A stretch of 64,000 nt of DNA from VRUE01 sp963753585 (GCA_963753585.1 CAVWCU010000001.1:1674001-1738000); one strand, 5' to 3'; shown: positions 1 through 9,520, counted from the stretch's first letter. Program-made: numbers and translations. Notes: a model not told the origin generated them from the sequence alone.

Positions 1-299
1 GGGAATTCGCGTTTGCGCGCCTCCTCGACCAGGGCTTTCGGCAGCTTGTCGTGGCTGAAGCCGGTGCCGAAGCCGAGCCCGGCCAGGTTGCTGTCGGCAA
101 GCAGCCGGATGAAGGCGCGCTGCTTGGCCGCGGAGCCGAGCGGGATCCCCGTGGTCAGCATCAGCTCGCCGCCCGAGAGCCATGGCGTCGGGTCCTCGAG
201 CTCGGAGATGTGGACCCAGCGCACCGGCGCTTCGGCCGCATCGGCGCCGGCCACGAGCTCGAGGTCGAGTTCGTCGAGCAGGCTCTGGACGGTAAGCAT
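1..299 (-). CDS. PucR-family transcriptional regulator, N-terminal part (cut by window edge)
   Basis: About 99 residues are visible, starting MLTVQSLL from ATG at 299-297 and running off the left edge. The segment containing VRWVHISELEDPTPWL and GGELMLTTG is typical of the PucR N-terminal domain, which sits upstream of a C-terminal helix-turn-helix in regulators of purine and amine catabolism. The HTH lies outside the window. The start is 8 bp after the stop of the aminotransferase on the same strand, so the two are probably co-transcribed. The regulator likely controls this aminotransferase and the divergent polyamine-uptake genes. Family assignment is good; the effector is unknown. Confidence 0.8.
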   Translation of the reverse strand, partial: MLTVQSLLDELDLELVAGADAAEAPVRWVHISELEDPTPWLSGGELMLTTGIPLGSAAKQRAFIRLLADSNLAGLGFGTGFSHDKLPKALVEEARKREF

Positions 300-307
300 G
301 CGTTCGC

Positions 308-1693
308 CTACCGCCGGACCCGCTCCCAGGCCTCGCCCAGCACGGCGTGCAAGACGTCGTGAATCTCTTCGAACTGCTCGCTGTCGGCGATCAGCGGTGG
401 TGCCAGCTGCACCACCGGGTCGCCGCGATCGTCGGCGCGGCAGATCAGCCCGCGCTTGTAGAGCTCGCCGGAGAGGAAGCCGCGCAGCAGATCCTCGGAC
501 TCCTCGTCGCTGAAGCCCTCCTTGGTCTCGCGGTCCTTGACCAGCTCGATCGCGTGGAAGTAACCTGCCCCGCGCACGTCGCCGACGATCGGGATGTCGT
601 GCAGGGTCTCCAGCATCTGGCGGAACTCGCCTTCCTTGGCGAGGACGTGGCCGCAGAGGTCCTCGCGCTCGAAGATGTCGAGGTTGGCCATCGCCACCGC
701 CGAGGCCAGCGGATGGCCGGCGAAGGTGAAACCGTGCGCGAAGGAGGCATCGCCCTGCATGAACGGGGCGGCCACCGCGTCGGAGGCGATCACAGCGCCC
801 ATCGGGGCGTACGCCGAGGTGAGCGCCTTGGCGACGGTGATGATGTCCGGGACGTAGCCGAAGCGTTCGCAGCCGAAGTAGTGACCGAGGCGGCCCCAGG
901 CGCAGATCACCTCGTCGGAGATCATCAGCACGTCGTAGCGGTCGCAGATCTCGCGCACCCGCTCGAAGTAGCCGTCCGGTGGGACTATGCAGCCGCCGGC
1001 GTTCTGGACCGGCTCGAGGATCACCGCTGCGACGGTCTCCGGCCCCTCGAACTGGATCCGCTCCTCGATCGCGGTCGCCGCCCAGAGCGGGTGGCGGTCC
1101 TCCGGCCAGCGGTAGATGTTGGTGTTGGGAACGTGGCAGCCACCCGGCACGAGTGGCTCGAACTGCGAGCGCAGCTCGGTGATGCCGGTGGCGGAAAGCG
1201 CGCCGAGCGTGGTGCCGTGGTAGGCGATCTCGCGCGCGATCACCTTGTGCTTCTGGCCTTTGCCGAGCTCGCGGTGGTAATTGCGGGCCAGCTTCAGCGC
1301 CGACTCGACCGACTCCGAGCCGCCCGAGGTGAAGAAGACGCGGTTGAGGTTCCCGGGGGCGAGCGAGGCAAGCCGGGCGGCGAGTTCGATCGCACGGGGG
1401 TGCGCGTAGCTCCACAGCGTGTAGAAGTCGAGCTCCTCGGCCTGGCGGGCTGCCGCCTCGCCCAGCTCGGTGCGGCCGTGGCCGGCATTGACGCAGAAGA
1501 GGCCGGAGAGGCCGTCGAGGTAGCGGTTGCCGTGGTCGTCGTAGACGTAGCAGCCCTCGGCGCGGGTGATTATCGGAATCTCGTGGTCGGGCCCGTAGGA
1601 GCCCATCCGCGAGAAGTGCATCCAGAGATGGCGCTGGGCGAGCTCCTGCAAGCCAGTGCCAACCTCTTGACGACGATCCGACGTTATGGCCAT
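308..1693 (-). CDS. Class III PLP-dependent aminotransferase (putrescine/omega-amino acid type)
   Basis: The 461-residue protein has normal length for the family. It shows the class III hallmarks: FFTSGGSESVESALK for cofactor phosphate binding, SDEVICAWGRLG with the Asp that contacts the pyridine nitrogen, and ITVAKALTSAYAP with the Schiff-base lysine. Such enzymes move an amino group from putrescine, beta-alanine or related omega-amines to pyruvate or 2-oxoglutarate. The start ATG at 1693 follows a good ribosome site (GAGAGGAGC). It sits divergent from an APC permease and a Pot-type ABC importer, with a PucR regulator downstream, so polyamine or amine catabolism is the best reading. The exact substrate cannot be read from sequence. 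Confidence 0.88.
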   Translation of the reverse strand: MAITSDRRQEVGTGLQELAQRHLWMHFSRMGSYGPDHEIPIITRAEGCYVYDDHGNRYLDGLSGLFCVNAGHGRTELGEAAARQAEELDFYTLWSYAHPRAIELAARLASLAPGNLNRVFFTSGGSESVESALKLARNYHRELGKGQKHKVIAREIAYHGTTLGALSATGITELRSQFEPLVPGGCHVPNTNIYRWPEDRHPLWAATAIEERIQFEGPETVAAVILEPVQNAGGCIVPPDGYFERVREICDRYDVLMISDEVICAWGRLGHYFGCERFGYVPDIITVAKALTSAYAPMGAVIASDAVAAPFMQGDASFAHGFTFAGHPLASAVAMANLDIFEREDLCGHVLAKEGEFRQMLETLHDIPIVGDVRGAGYFHAIELVKDRETKEGFSDEESEDLLRGFLSGELYKRGLICRADDRGDPVVQLAPPLIADSEQFEEIHDVLHAVLGEAWERVRR

Positions 1694-1711
1694 CTATCGG
1701 CTCCTCTCACC

Positions 1712-1723
1712 TAGGCATGCCTA
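1712..1723. promoter_or_regulatory. 12-bp perfect palindrome TAGGCATGCCTA near the aminotransferase start
   Basis: The sequence is self-complementary over 12 bp and lies 19 bp upstream of the aminotransferase start codon, in the divergent promoter region. Its size and place fit an operator for a dimeric regulator. No protein can be assigned. Confidence 0.4.
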
Positions 1724-1777
1724 CGACGGTATGGACAAAGCTAGACCCAGGATAGAGCAAGCACAAGTTGCCAATGG

Positions 1778-1803
1778 GTATAAGAGGCATATAACTCTTA
1801 TAC
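1778..1803. promoter_or_regulatory. Perfect 9+9 bp inverted repeat, probable operator in the divergent promoter region
   Basis: GTATAAGAG (1778-1786) and CTCTTATAC (1795-1803) are exact reverse complements around an 8-bp AT-rich spacer. The element lies about midway between the divergent aminotransferase and APC permease starts, in the only AT-rich patch of this locus. It is the best candidate for a shared operator or promoter core, perhaps bound by the adjacent PucR-type regulator (inference). Confidence 0.5.
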
Positions 1804-1851
1804 AGTTCGTATAGAGTCAGTCCTAGTGCCAAGAGTTACGATATAGCCAAC

Positions 1852-3375
1852 TTGGCGCAAACGGGCGAGCACGGACTGAAGAAGGACGCGATCGGGTTCA
1901 GCGACGGACTGACGATCGCGCTTGCATCGACCGCGCCGGCCTACTCGCTGGCCGCCGTGATCGGCTCGATCGTCGTGATCGTCGGCTTCCAGGCGCCGGC
2001 GGCGCTGCTCGTCTCCTTCGTGCCGATGTTCTTCATCGCCGCGGCCTTCTACTACCTGAACCGCGCCGACCAGGACTGCGGCACCAGCTTTTCCTGGGTC
2101 ACTCGCGCGATCGGCCCCCAGAGCGGCTGGATCACCGGCTGGGCGATCTGCGTCACCGGCATCCTCGTCGTCGGCTCGCTGGCCGACGTCGCCGCCTACT
2201 CGTTCTTCGACCTGATCGGCGCCGACGACCTGGTTGAAAGCACCGCCGCGGTGACGCTGCTGGCGCTGGCACTGATCGCGGTGATGACGACGATCTGCGT
2301 GCTCGGCACGGAGCTCTCGGCCCACCTGCAGAAGGGCCTGATGGTGCTCCAGATCGGGCCTCTGCTGCTCTTTGCCGGCGTCGCCCTCTACAAGGTGCTC
2401 GCCGGCGAGGGGCCGCCCGCCGCAGTGGATCCTGCCCTTGCCTGGTTCAACCCGTTCGAGATCTCCAGCGGCGGGGCGCTGACTGGGGCGCTGCTGCTCG
2501 GCGTCTTCATCTACTGGGGCTGGGAGAGCGCGGTCAACCTCAACGAGGAGACCGAGGGCTCGGTCACGGCGCCTGGCCTCGCCGGCCTGCTCAGCACCGT
2601 CCTGCTGCTCGTCACCTACCTGGGCGTCGCGACCGCACTGGTCGCTTGGAAGGGAGTCGCCGGGGCGGAGAAGTTCGAAGACAACGAGGGCATCCTCTCC
2701 GCCTACGCGACCGGAGTCCTCGGCGACCCGCTCGGCAGCCTCGTCCTGCTCGCGGTGGTCGTCTCGGCGCTTGCTTCGACCCAGACGACGATCCTGCCTG
2801 CCGCCCGCACCTCCCTCTCGATGGCCCGGGCCGAAGCCATGCCCTCCGCCCTGGGCGAGGTCAGTGCTCGCTTCTTCACCCCGGTCGTCTCGACGGTCGC
2901 GATCGGGGTCCTCGCCGTGGCCTGGTACCTGCCCTCGAAGCTGATCAGCGAAAACTTCCTCTTCGACTCGCTCTCGGCCCTTGCCCTGATGATCGCCTTC
3001 TACTACGCCTTCACGGGGATCGCCTGCGCGGTCTACTACCGGCGCGAGCTGCGCAAGTCGGTGCGCAACTTCCTCTTCGTCGGAGTGGCGCCGACGATCG
3101 GCTCGCTGCTGCTCGGCTACCTCTTCGTCAAGGCGCTGATCGACTACTCCGACCCGGCCAACTCCTACACCGGTGCCTCCTGGTTCGGGGTGGCGCCGCC
3201 CGCCGTGATCGGGGTCGGGTTTCTGGTGATCGGCGTTGTCCTGCTGCTCGCCTGGCGCAGACACAGGCGCGAGCCTTTCTTCCTGCGCCAGCGCGAAGTC
3301 GCGCGGCCGGGGCTGCTCGAGGAGAAGTCGCCACCACCATCGGGCGCACCGCCCGCTTTCGCCGAGGCGGACTGA
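1852..3375 (+). CDS. APC-superfamily amino acid/polyamine permease
   Basis: 507 residues, with about twelve hydrophobic segments spread along the chain and a basic C-terminal tail. The N-terminal stretch GLTIALASTAPAYSLAA resembles the first transmembrane helix of APC amino acid permeases, where the broken helix forms the substrate site. The start is TTG at 1852, with TACGAT at 1837-1842 nine bases upstream and no Shine-Dalgarno, so the mRNA may be leaderless. It is divergent from the aminotransferase and upstream of potABCD-like genes. Import of an amine or amino acid is likely; the substrate is inferred from context only. Confidence 0.82.
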   Translation: MAQTGEHGLKKDAIGFSDGLTIALASTAPAYSLAAVIGSIVVIVGFQAPAALLVSFVPMFFIAAAFYYLNRADQDCGTSFSWVTRAIGPQSGWITGWAICVTGILVVGSLADVAAYSFFDLIGADDLVESTAAVTLLALALIAVMTTICVLGTELSAHLQKGLMVLQIGPLLLFAGVALYKVLAGEGPPAAVDPALAWFNPFEISSGGALTGALLLGVFIYWGWESAVNLNEETEGSVTAPGLAGLLSTVLLLVTYLGVATALVAWKGVAGAEKFEDNEGILSAYATGVLGDPLGSLVLLAVVVSALASTQTTILPAARTSLSMARAEAMPSALGEVSARFFTPVVSTVAIGVLAVAWYLPSKLISENFLFDSLSALALMIAFYYAFTGIACAVYYRRELRKSVRNFLFVGVAPTIGSLLLGYLFVKALIDYSDPANSYTGASWFGVAPPAVIGVGFLVIGVVLLLAWRRHRREPFFLRQREVARPGLLEEKSPPPSGAPPAFAEAD

Positions 3376-3394
3376 GATGGCGAGGGGTTCTCGG

Positions 3395-3411
3395 CATTCG
3401 GCGCCACCCCC
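3395..3411 (+). repeat. Possible remnant of palindromic element family A
   Basis: The 17-mer CATTCGGCGCCACCCCC is identical to the right end of the palindromic element at 39315-39419. Here it stands downstream of the permease without a clear matching left arm, so it may be a decayed or partial copy. A chance GC-rich match is possible. Confidence 0.3.
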
Positions 3412-3484
3412 TCAAAGCCCAATAGCCCGTCGCGCTACCTTCTATTCGGGCTCCAATTTGGCGCCCGTGGGTATGAGGAGGGAC

Positions 3485-4663
3485 ATGGAGACCGGTGTTC
3501 CAAGCGTCGAACTGCAAAGCGTCACCAAGCGCTTCGCGGATCTGGTTGCCGTCGACGACCTCAGCCTCGATCTCACCTCCGGGGAGTTCTTCACCCTGCT
3601 CGGGCCGAGTGGTTGCGGCAAGACGACGACGCTGCGGATGATCGCCGGCTTCGAGCAGCCCAGCGAGGGCGGGGTCCGCATCGAGGGCACCGACGTCGCG
3701 GGGCTCCCTCCCCACAAGCGCCCGACCAACACGGTCTTCCAGAGCTACGCGCTCTTCCCCCACCTGAGCGTCGAGGACAACGTCGCCTTCGGCCTCAAGC
3801 GCAAGCACGTGCCGAAGGTGGACATACGCGAGCGGGTCGCGGCCGAGCTGGAGCGCGTCGGCCTCGCAAGCGAGGCGAGGCGCCGCCCGGCTCAGCTCTC
3901 GGGCGGCATGCAGCAGCGGGTGGCGCTGGCACGGGCACTGGTCAACATGCCCAAGGTGCTGCTGCTCGACGAGCCGCTCGGGGCGCTCGACCTGAAGCTG
4001 CGCAAGGGGCTGCAGATCGAGCTGAAGAGGATCCAGCGCGAGGTCGGGATCACCTTCGTCTACGTCACCCACGACCAGGAGGAGGCGTTGACGATGAGCG
4101 ACCGGATCGCGGTGATGAACCGGGGCCGGGTCGAGCAGGTCGGCGGGCCCGAGGACGTCTACGAGCGCCCGGCGACGACCTTCGTCGCCGGCTTCATCGG
4201 CGTCTCCAACCTGATGCCGGCGACGGTCGAGGCCACCGGCGAGGTGCGTCTCGATCAGGGACCGACGGTGCCCGCACCGACCGACGGCCTCGCATCCGGC
4301 GAGCGCTGCCACGCCGTGGTGCGGCCGGAGAAGCTGCACATCGACGCGATCGTCGATGGGGCGGCGGTGCAATCCAACGGGCTGCCGCGTGTCGAGGGCA
4401 TCGTCGAAAGCTCTCTCTACCTGGGCACGGCGACGCAGCTGGGTGTCGACCTCGGCGAAGCGGTGAGGATGACCGTGCTCGTACCCAACGCCAGCGAGGC
4501 GGAGCGGCGCGAGCTTCCCGGAGCGGGTGTCCGGGTAGCCCTGTCCTGGGAGCCCGAGCACATGCACGTGGTGCGCGAGTCAGCCGCAAATCCGAACTTG
4601 AAAGCACCGCAGAGCAGTGAGCCGCGCGGCGCGGATCTCGAGACAGCGAGAGAGGGTGACTGA
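3485..4663 (+). CDS. potA: ABC transporter ATP-binding protein, PotA-like (spermidine/putrescine)
   Basis: About 392 residues. It has Walker A GPSGCGKTT, a Q-loop (NTVFQSYALFPHL), signature LSGGMQQR, Walker B LLLDEPLGALD and switch His (YVTHDQEEA). A C-terminal TOBE-type domain (about residues 270-370) is typical of PotA and other importers of the CUT1/polyamine group. The start at 3485 keeps the purine-rich AGGAGG just upstream, though the spacing is short; ATG at 3473 in the same frame is the alternative. It heads a tight operon with a lipoprotein binding protein and two permeases. The protein energises uptake of polyamine or a similar cation at the membrane. Confidence 0.9.
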   Translation: METGVPSVELQSVTKRFADLVAVDDLSLDLTSGEFFTLLGPSGCGKTTTLRMIAGFEQPSEGGVRIEGTDVAGLPPHKRPTNTVFQSYALFPHLSVEDNVAFGLKRKHVPKVDIRERVAAELERVGLASEARRRPAQLSGGMQQRVALARALVNMPKVLLLDEPLGALDLKLRKGLQIELKRIQREVGITFVYVTHDQEEALTMSDRIAVMNRGRVEQVGGPEDVYERPATTFVAGFIGVSNLMPATVEATGEVRLDQGPTVPAPTDGLASGERCHAVVRPEKLHIDAIVDGAAVQSNGLPRVEGIVESSLYLGTATQLGVDLGEAVRMTVLVPNASEAERRELPGAGVRVALSWEPEHMHVVRESAANPNLKAPQSSEPRGADLETAREGD

Positions 4664-4664
4664 G

Positions 4665-5801
4665 ATGAGAGGTCGAGGAAGTCGAAGGAGCACTGCGCTG
4701 CTCGCCGTCGCGGCGGCCATGGTGTCGTTGGCACTCGGACTGGCTGCCTGCGGTGGCGACACCGTCGGCGGCGGCAGCGAGAACGAGGTGACGACGGCGA
4801 AAGGGGGACCGGTCAGCGGCCAGCTGACGATCTCCAACTGGCCGGGCTACATGGACCCCGGCCCCAACAACACCGTCGCCAAATTCGAAAAAGCGACCGG
4901 GGTGAGCGTCGACTACATCGAAGACGTCAACGAAAACGAAACCTTCTTCGGCAAGCTGCAGCCGCAGCTCGAACAGGGCGAGTCGGGCGGGCGCAGCATC
5001 TTCGTCGTCACCGACTGGATGGCGAAGCAGATGTACGACCTCGGCTACCTGCAGGAGATCGACCACGCCGATTTGCCGACCGTGTTCGAAAACATGCGGC
5101 CGCAGCTGCAGAGTCCCGCCTTCGACCCAGGGCGCAAATTCTCGATCCCCTGGGTGAGCGGCATGGGCGGGCTCTGGGTCGATACGGCGAAGGCCCCCGA
5201 TATCCGCTCGGTCAACGACATCTTCGACCCCAAATACAAGGGCAAGGTGACGATGCTGGGCGAACTTCGCGAAACCGTGCCGCTGGTGATGCTCGCCGAA
5301 GGGATCGACCCGGTCGAGGCAACCAACGACGACTGGCTGAACGCGATCGACCGCATAGGTAAAGCGGCCGAATCGGGGCAGATCCGCCGCTTCACCGGCA
5401 ACGACTACACCGAGGACCTGACCGCCGGCAACATCGTCGCCGCGATCGGCTGGTCGGGCGACGCCTCGATCGTCGAAAACCCCAACGCCGAATGGCGGAT
5501 GCCGGCCGAGGGCTGCTCGCTGTGGTCGGACAACATGGTGATCCCGGTCGGGGCCCCGAACGTCGGCGCCGCCTTCGGCTGGATGGACTTCATCTACCAG
5601 CCGGAGAACAACGCGCCCCTTGCCGAATACATCACCTACATCCCGCCAGTCGAAGGGGTGCAGGATCTGGTCAAGCCCGAACTGGCGAAAGACCCGCTGG
5701 TCTTCCCGTCAGCCGAGTTCACCCGCAAGTGCACCGACCAGGACTCGCCTCCGGACATCGAACCGGTCAACGAAGCCTGGCAAGAAGTGATCACCGGGTG
5801 A
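4665..5801 (+). CDS. potD: Extracellular polyamine-binding lipoprotein, PotD-like
   Basis: 378 residues. Basic N-terminus, hydrophobic segment and lipobox LAAC place a lipidated cysteine near residue 27, so it is anchored outside the membrane. The mature protein reads as a family 1 solute-binding protein: LTISNWPGYMD at the start, and IPWVSGMGGLWVD and IAAIGWSGD further on, all typical of PotD/PotF. The ATG at 4665 begins one base after the potA stop and has an upstream GAGAGAGGG ribosome site. It delivers polyamine or related substrate to PotB/PotC. The exact ligand is not certain. Confidence 0.9.
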   Translation: MRGRGSRRSTALLAVAAAMVSLALGLAACGGDTVGGGSENEVTTAKGGPVSGQLTISNWPGYMDPGPNNTVAKFEKATGVSVDYIEDVNENETFFGKLQPQLEQGESGGRSIFVVTDWMAKQMYDLGYLQEIDHADLPTVFENMRPQLQSPAFDPGRKFSIPWVSGMGGLWVDTAKAPDIRSVNDIFDPKYKGKVTMLGELRETVPLVMLAEGIDPVEATNDDWLNAIDRIGKAAESGQIRRFTGNDYTEDLTAGNIVAAIGWSGDASIVENPNAEWRMPAEGCSLWSDNMVIPVGAPNVGAAFGWMDFIYQPENNAPLAEYITYIPPVEGVQDLVKPELAKDPLVFPSAEFTRKCTDQDSPPDIEPVNEAWQEVITG

Positions 5802-5810
5802 GGTAGGACG

Positions 5811-6680
5811 ATGAGCCTGCGGCAGCGCCTGGTCCCCTACTGGCTCTTGGGACCGGGCCTGCTCTGGCTCGTCATCTTCTTCGTCGTGCCGATGTACTTC
5901 ATGGGCGAACTGGCGCTGCGCTCCGGCTCGCTGACCACCGGCTACACCTTCGACTGGGCCTGGGCGAACTTCCCCGACTCGCTCTCCGGCCACACCGAGC
6001 AGATCGGCCGCTCCTTCTTCTACGCCGGCACGGCGACGATCCTCGCCCTGCTGATCGGCTATCCGCTCGCCTACGCGATCGCCTTCCGCGGCGGTCGCTA
6101 CCGCTGCTTGCTGCTCTTCGCCGTGATCGCCCCCTTCTTCACCACCTACCTGATCCGCACGATCGCCTGGAAGACGATCCTCAGCGACTCCAGCCCGGTG
6201 GTCAGCGTCCTGCAGACGCTCTCGCTGGTGCCGCCGGACGGCCGCGTCCTCGCCACCTCAGGAGCGGTGATCGCCGGGCTCACCTACAACTTCCTGCCCT
6301 TCATGGTCCTGCCGCTCTACGCCAACCTGGAGCGGCTCGACCTGAGCCTCGTCGAGGCCGCCAAGGACCTCTACTCGTCCTCGCGGCAGGCGTTCCTCAA
6401 GGTGACGCTGCCGCTGACCATGCCCGGCATCGTCGCCGGCGTCCTGCTCACCTTCATCCCCGCCTTCGGCGACTACATCAACGCGCAGCTGCTCGGCGGC
6501 ACCCAGCAGGCGATGGTCGGCAACGTGATCCAGTCGCTCTACCTGAACCAGCGCGACTACCCGGAGGCGGCGGCGCTCTCCTTCCTGATGATGGCGCTGA
6601 TCCTGGTCATCGTCAGCCTCTACATCCGCTTCGCCGGCACCGGCGCCTTCATGGGCGGCGACGAGGAGGAGGCGACCTGA
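5811..6680 (+). CDS. potB: ABC transporter permease, PotB-like
   Basis: 289 residues with six predicted transmembrane segments. The cytoplasmic EAA loop reads LVEAAKDLYSSSRQAFLKV and is followed by TLPLTMPGIVAG, the coupling site for the ATPase. The start at 5811 follows a GAGGTAGGA ribosome site, 9 bp after the potD stop. Its TGA overlaps the ATG of the next gene. Together with PotC it forms the channel of the polyamine importer. Confidence 0.9.
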   Translation: MSLRQRLVPYWLLGPGLLWLVIFFVVPMYFMGELALRSGSLTTGYTFDWAWANFPDSLSGHTEQIGRSFFYAGTATILALLIGYPLAYAIAFRGGRYRCLLLFAVIAPFFTTYLIRTIAWKTILSDSSPVVSVLQTLSLVPPDGRVLATSGAVIAGLTYNFLPFMVLPLYANLERLDLSLVEAAKDLYSSSRQAFLKVTLPLTMPGIVAGVLLTFIPAFGDYINAQLLGGTQQAMVGNVIQSLYLNQRDYPEAAALSFLMMALILVIVSLYIRFAGTGAFMGGDEEEAT

Positions 6681-7544
6681 TGGCCGCCGCGAGACACGCC
6701 TGGGGCTGGCTGCGGCGCAACGCGCTGCCGATCTTCGCCGGCCTCGCGATCGCCTACATGCTGATCCCGATCGCGATCATCGCCGTCTTCTCCTTCGGCG
6801 GCGACGCCGCAGGGAAAACTCACCTTCGGGCTCAACGACGGCTTCACCACCGAGTACTGGAGCAGCGCCTTCTCGCTGCCGGAGTTGAATGACGCGCTCT
6901 TCACCAGCCTGCGCCTGGCGGCGCTCTCGACCCTGATCGCGACCGCGATCGGCACGCTGATGGCGATCGCCCTGGTCCGCCACACCTTCCGGGGACGGCG
7001 CCTGGCCAACCTGCTGATCGTGATCCCAATGGCGACGCCCGAGATCGTGATCGGCGCCTCGCTGCTCTCGATGTTCATCTACTACACGTTCGCGCTCGGC
7101 TTCACGACGCTCCTGATCGCCCACGTGATGTTCTCGATCAGCTTCGTCGTCGTCGTCGTGCGCTCGCGGCTGATCGGCTTCGACCGCAACCTCGAGGAGG
7201 CGGCGGCGGACCTCGGCGCCACCCCGCTGGCGACCTTCCGCACCGTCACCCTGCCGCTGCTGGCGCCGGGGATCGTCGCCGCGGCGCTGCTCGCCTTCGC
7301 CCTCTCGATCGACGACTTCGTCATCTCCAACTTCAACTCGGGGACGACGGTGACCTTCCCGCTCTACGTCTACGGGGTCAGCCTGCGCGGCATCCCGGTC
7401 CAGGTCAACGTACTCGCGACAATGCTCTTCATCGTGACCGCCATCGCCGCCGCCCTCGTGCTGATCCAGCAGCGCCGTGCCGAACGCATGGCCGCAGTGC
7501 GGCCAGAGCCGATTCCCGCCCCCCCGGCGACGGCGACGACATGA
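6680..7544 (+). CDS. potC: ABC transporter permease, PotC-like, with one apparent frameshift
   Basis: The first 45 or so codons (MAAARHAWGWLRRNALP onward) are in one frame and the rest, from about LTFGLNDGFTTEYW, continues one base later. The break is at about 6811-6819 in AGGGAAAACT: removing one base restores GGDAAGKLTFGLNDG and a full permease of about 287 residues. The EAA loop (LEEAAADLGATPLATFRTV) and the remaining helices are intact. Overlaps with potB (1 bp) and the next gene (4 bp) show a normal operon, so sequence error or a very recent mutation is more likely than an old pseudogene. Confidence 0.82.
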
Positions 7545-9044
7545 CCGCCGACGGGCCGAAAAGTGAAGCCATGGTTGACATTTCGGCCCATCGACTGGCG
7601 GCTTCGACGCTGCGGAACTACGTGGGTGGGCGGTGGCGAGCGGTGGACGGCGTCGACACGCTCGACGACGTCGATCCCGCCACCGGCGAGGTGGCAGCGC
7701 TGGTGCCGCTCTCCGGGGCGGCCGAGGTCCGGGCGGCGGTCGAGGCGGCCCGGGCGGCGCAGCCGGGATGGCGCGAGGTGCCGCCTCAGCGGCGGGCGCG
7801 AGCGGTGCTGGCCCTGCGCGACGGGCTGCTGAAGCGCCGCCAGGAGCTGGTGGCGCTGGTCAGCGCCGACATGGGCAAGACGCTCGAAGACGCCGACGGC
7901 GAGGTCGGCCGCGGCATCGAGTCGGTCGAGTCGGCGGCGGCGATCCCACACCTGCTCAAGGGCGAGATGCTGGAGGGTGTCGCCGCCGGGGTCGACGTCG
8001 AGATGGTGCGCCAGCCGGTCGGCGTCGTCGCCGCGATCACGCCCTTCAACTTCCCGGCGATGATCCCGCTCTGGTTCCTGCCCTACGCGATCGCCTGCGG
8101 CAACACCTTCCTGCTCAAGCCCTCCGAGCAGGACCCGCGCCCGGCGGAGCTGATCGCCGAGATCGCCGCCGCGGTCGAGGAGATCCCGCCCGGGGTGGTC
8201 AACCTCGTCCACGGCGGTCGCGCCGCGGTGACGGCGATCCTCGATGACCCCGATATCGACGCGATCTCCTTCGTCGGCCGCGCCGAGACGGCGCGGATCG
8301 TCGCCGAAGGCGCAGTGCGGACCGGCAAGCGCGTCCAGGCCCTGGGCGGCGCAAAGAACTCACTGGTGGTGATGCCCGACGCCGACCTCGCGCAGGCGAC
8401 GCCGGCGATCATGGGCTCCGCCTTCGGAGCCGCCGGCCAGCGCTGCCTGGCAGGCTCGGTCGCCGTCGTCGTCGGCGGCGAAGCGCGGAGAGGCGAGGTC
8501 CGCGAAGCGCTGGTCGAGGCGGCCTCCAAACTCACCGTAGGACCCGGCGGCGACCCGGCGACCGACGTCTGCCCGATGGTCTCGGCAGCTGCGCGAGAGA
8601 AGGTCGCCGACGCGATCGACCGCGCCGCAAGCGATGGAGCCAACTTGCTACTTGACGGTCGCGGCGACACCGGGCCAGCGGGCACGGTTCTCGGCCCGAC
8701 CATCGCCGTCGCGGAGCCCGAGTCCGAGCTGGCCCGAGACGAGCTCTTCGGCCCCCTGCTCACCCTGGTCGAGGTATCCGACCTGGACGCAGCCCTCGAG
8801 TTCCTCAACGGCTCCCGCTACGGCAACGCCGGCGCGATCTTCACCCGCTCCGGTGCCGCAGCGCGCCAATATCGCTACGGCGCCGAGGCCGGCATGCTCG
8901 GCGTCAACGTCGGCGTCCCGGCCCCGGTCGCCTGGTTCCCGTTCTCAGGCTGGAAGGACTCGATCGACGGTGACCTCCACGCCAACGGCACCGACGCGGT
9001 TCGGCTTCTACACGCGCGAGAAGGTGATCACGAGCAGGTGGTGA
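7541..9044 (+). CDS. mmsA: CoA-acylating methylmalonate-semialdehyde dehydrogenase family (MmsA-like), frameshifted near its end
   Basis: About 500 residues. It has the aldehyde dehydrogenase Rossmann region (AAITPFNFPAMIPLWFLP, LKPSEQDP), the catalytic cysteine in FGAAGQRCLAGS and the MmsA-specific ending FPFSGWKDS...GDLHANGTDAV. After GTDAV the frame is lost by an extra G at about 9003-9004; the expected ending RFYTREKVITSRW continues in the neighbouring frame and stops at 9044. In MmsA the products are acyl-CoA, CO2 and NADH. Position as last gene of the pot-like operon suggests it oxidises the semialdehyde made by the divergent aminotransferase (inference). ATG at 7571 is an alternative start. 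Confidence 0.85.
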
Positions 9045-9474
9045 CTACTGCAAGCGAAAAGCAGCGAAGCAGCAACCGAGGCTACGGCTTGGTGTGCCCC
9101 CAGTTCACTCACCTTGACGACGAGGAACTCGGGGCGGAGGACTACGAAGTCACGGCTGTCCGCGGAGAGGCTGACTCTGGACGGAGCTCGTAACAGCGCT
9201 CGCCGTTGCTGCAAGCAGAGCGATTGCGCCTTGAGGCCCTGGAGCCAGCAAATAAACTGGGGAAATGGCACGGGAAACCGGAGGATGGTGCCGGGGCCGC
9301 ATACGCCGAGCATCGGAGATTGAGGCGAGCGCCAATGCTCGTCCTTTTCGGCTCAGCTACAGAGCGAAGGCGCCAAATTCTGTCGGGTCGCGCTATTCTC
9401 TTCAAACCAACTGCAGTGCGCGCCGCCGGGGTTGCGCCAAGTGCCAGCGCCCGGCTCACGATTATCTGACTTCC

Positions 9475-9498
9475 GAGGCCCAGCGAAAGCTGGGCCTC
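9475..9498. terminator. 10-bp perfect hairpin with GAAA loop
   Basis: GAGGCCCAGC and GCTGGGCCTC are exact complements around GAAA, a stable GNRA-type loop. A weak AACTTT follows. It could end the mmsA operon, or be part of a structured RNA together with the two hairpins that follow. Confidence 0.5.
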
Positions 9499-9520
9499 AA
9501 CTTTGAGAAGAGGGCCCAGC

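Noticed and set aside
9045..9193. C-terminal extension of the MmsA-like dehydrogenase
   Set aside because: The residues after GTDAV are not dehydrogenase-like, while the neighbouring frame gives the expected RFYTREKVITSRW ending and a stop at 9044.
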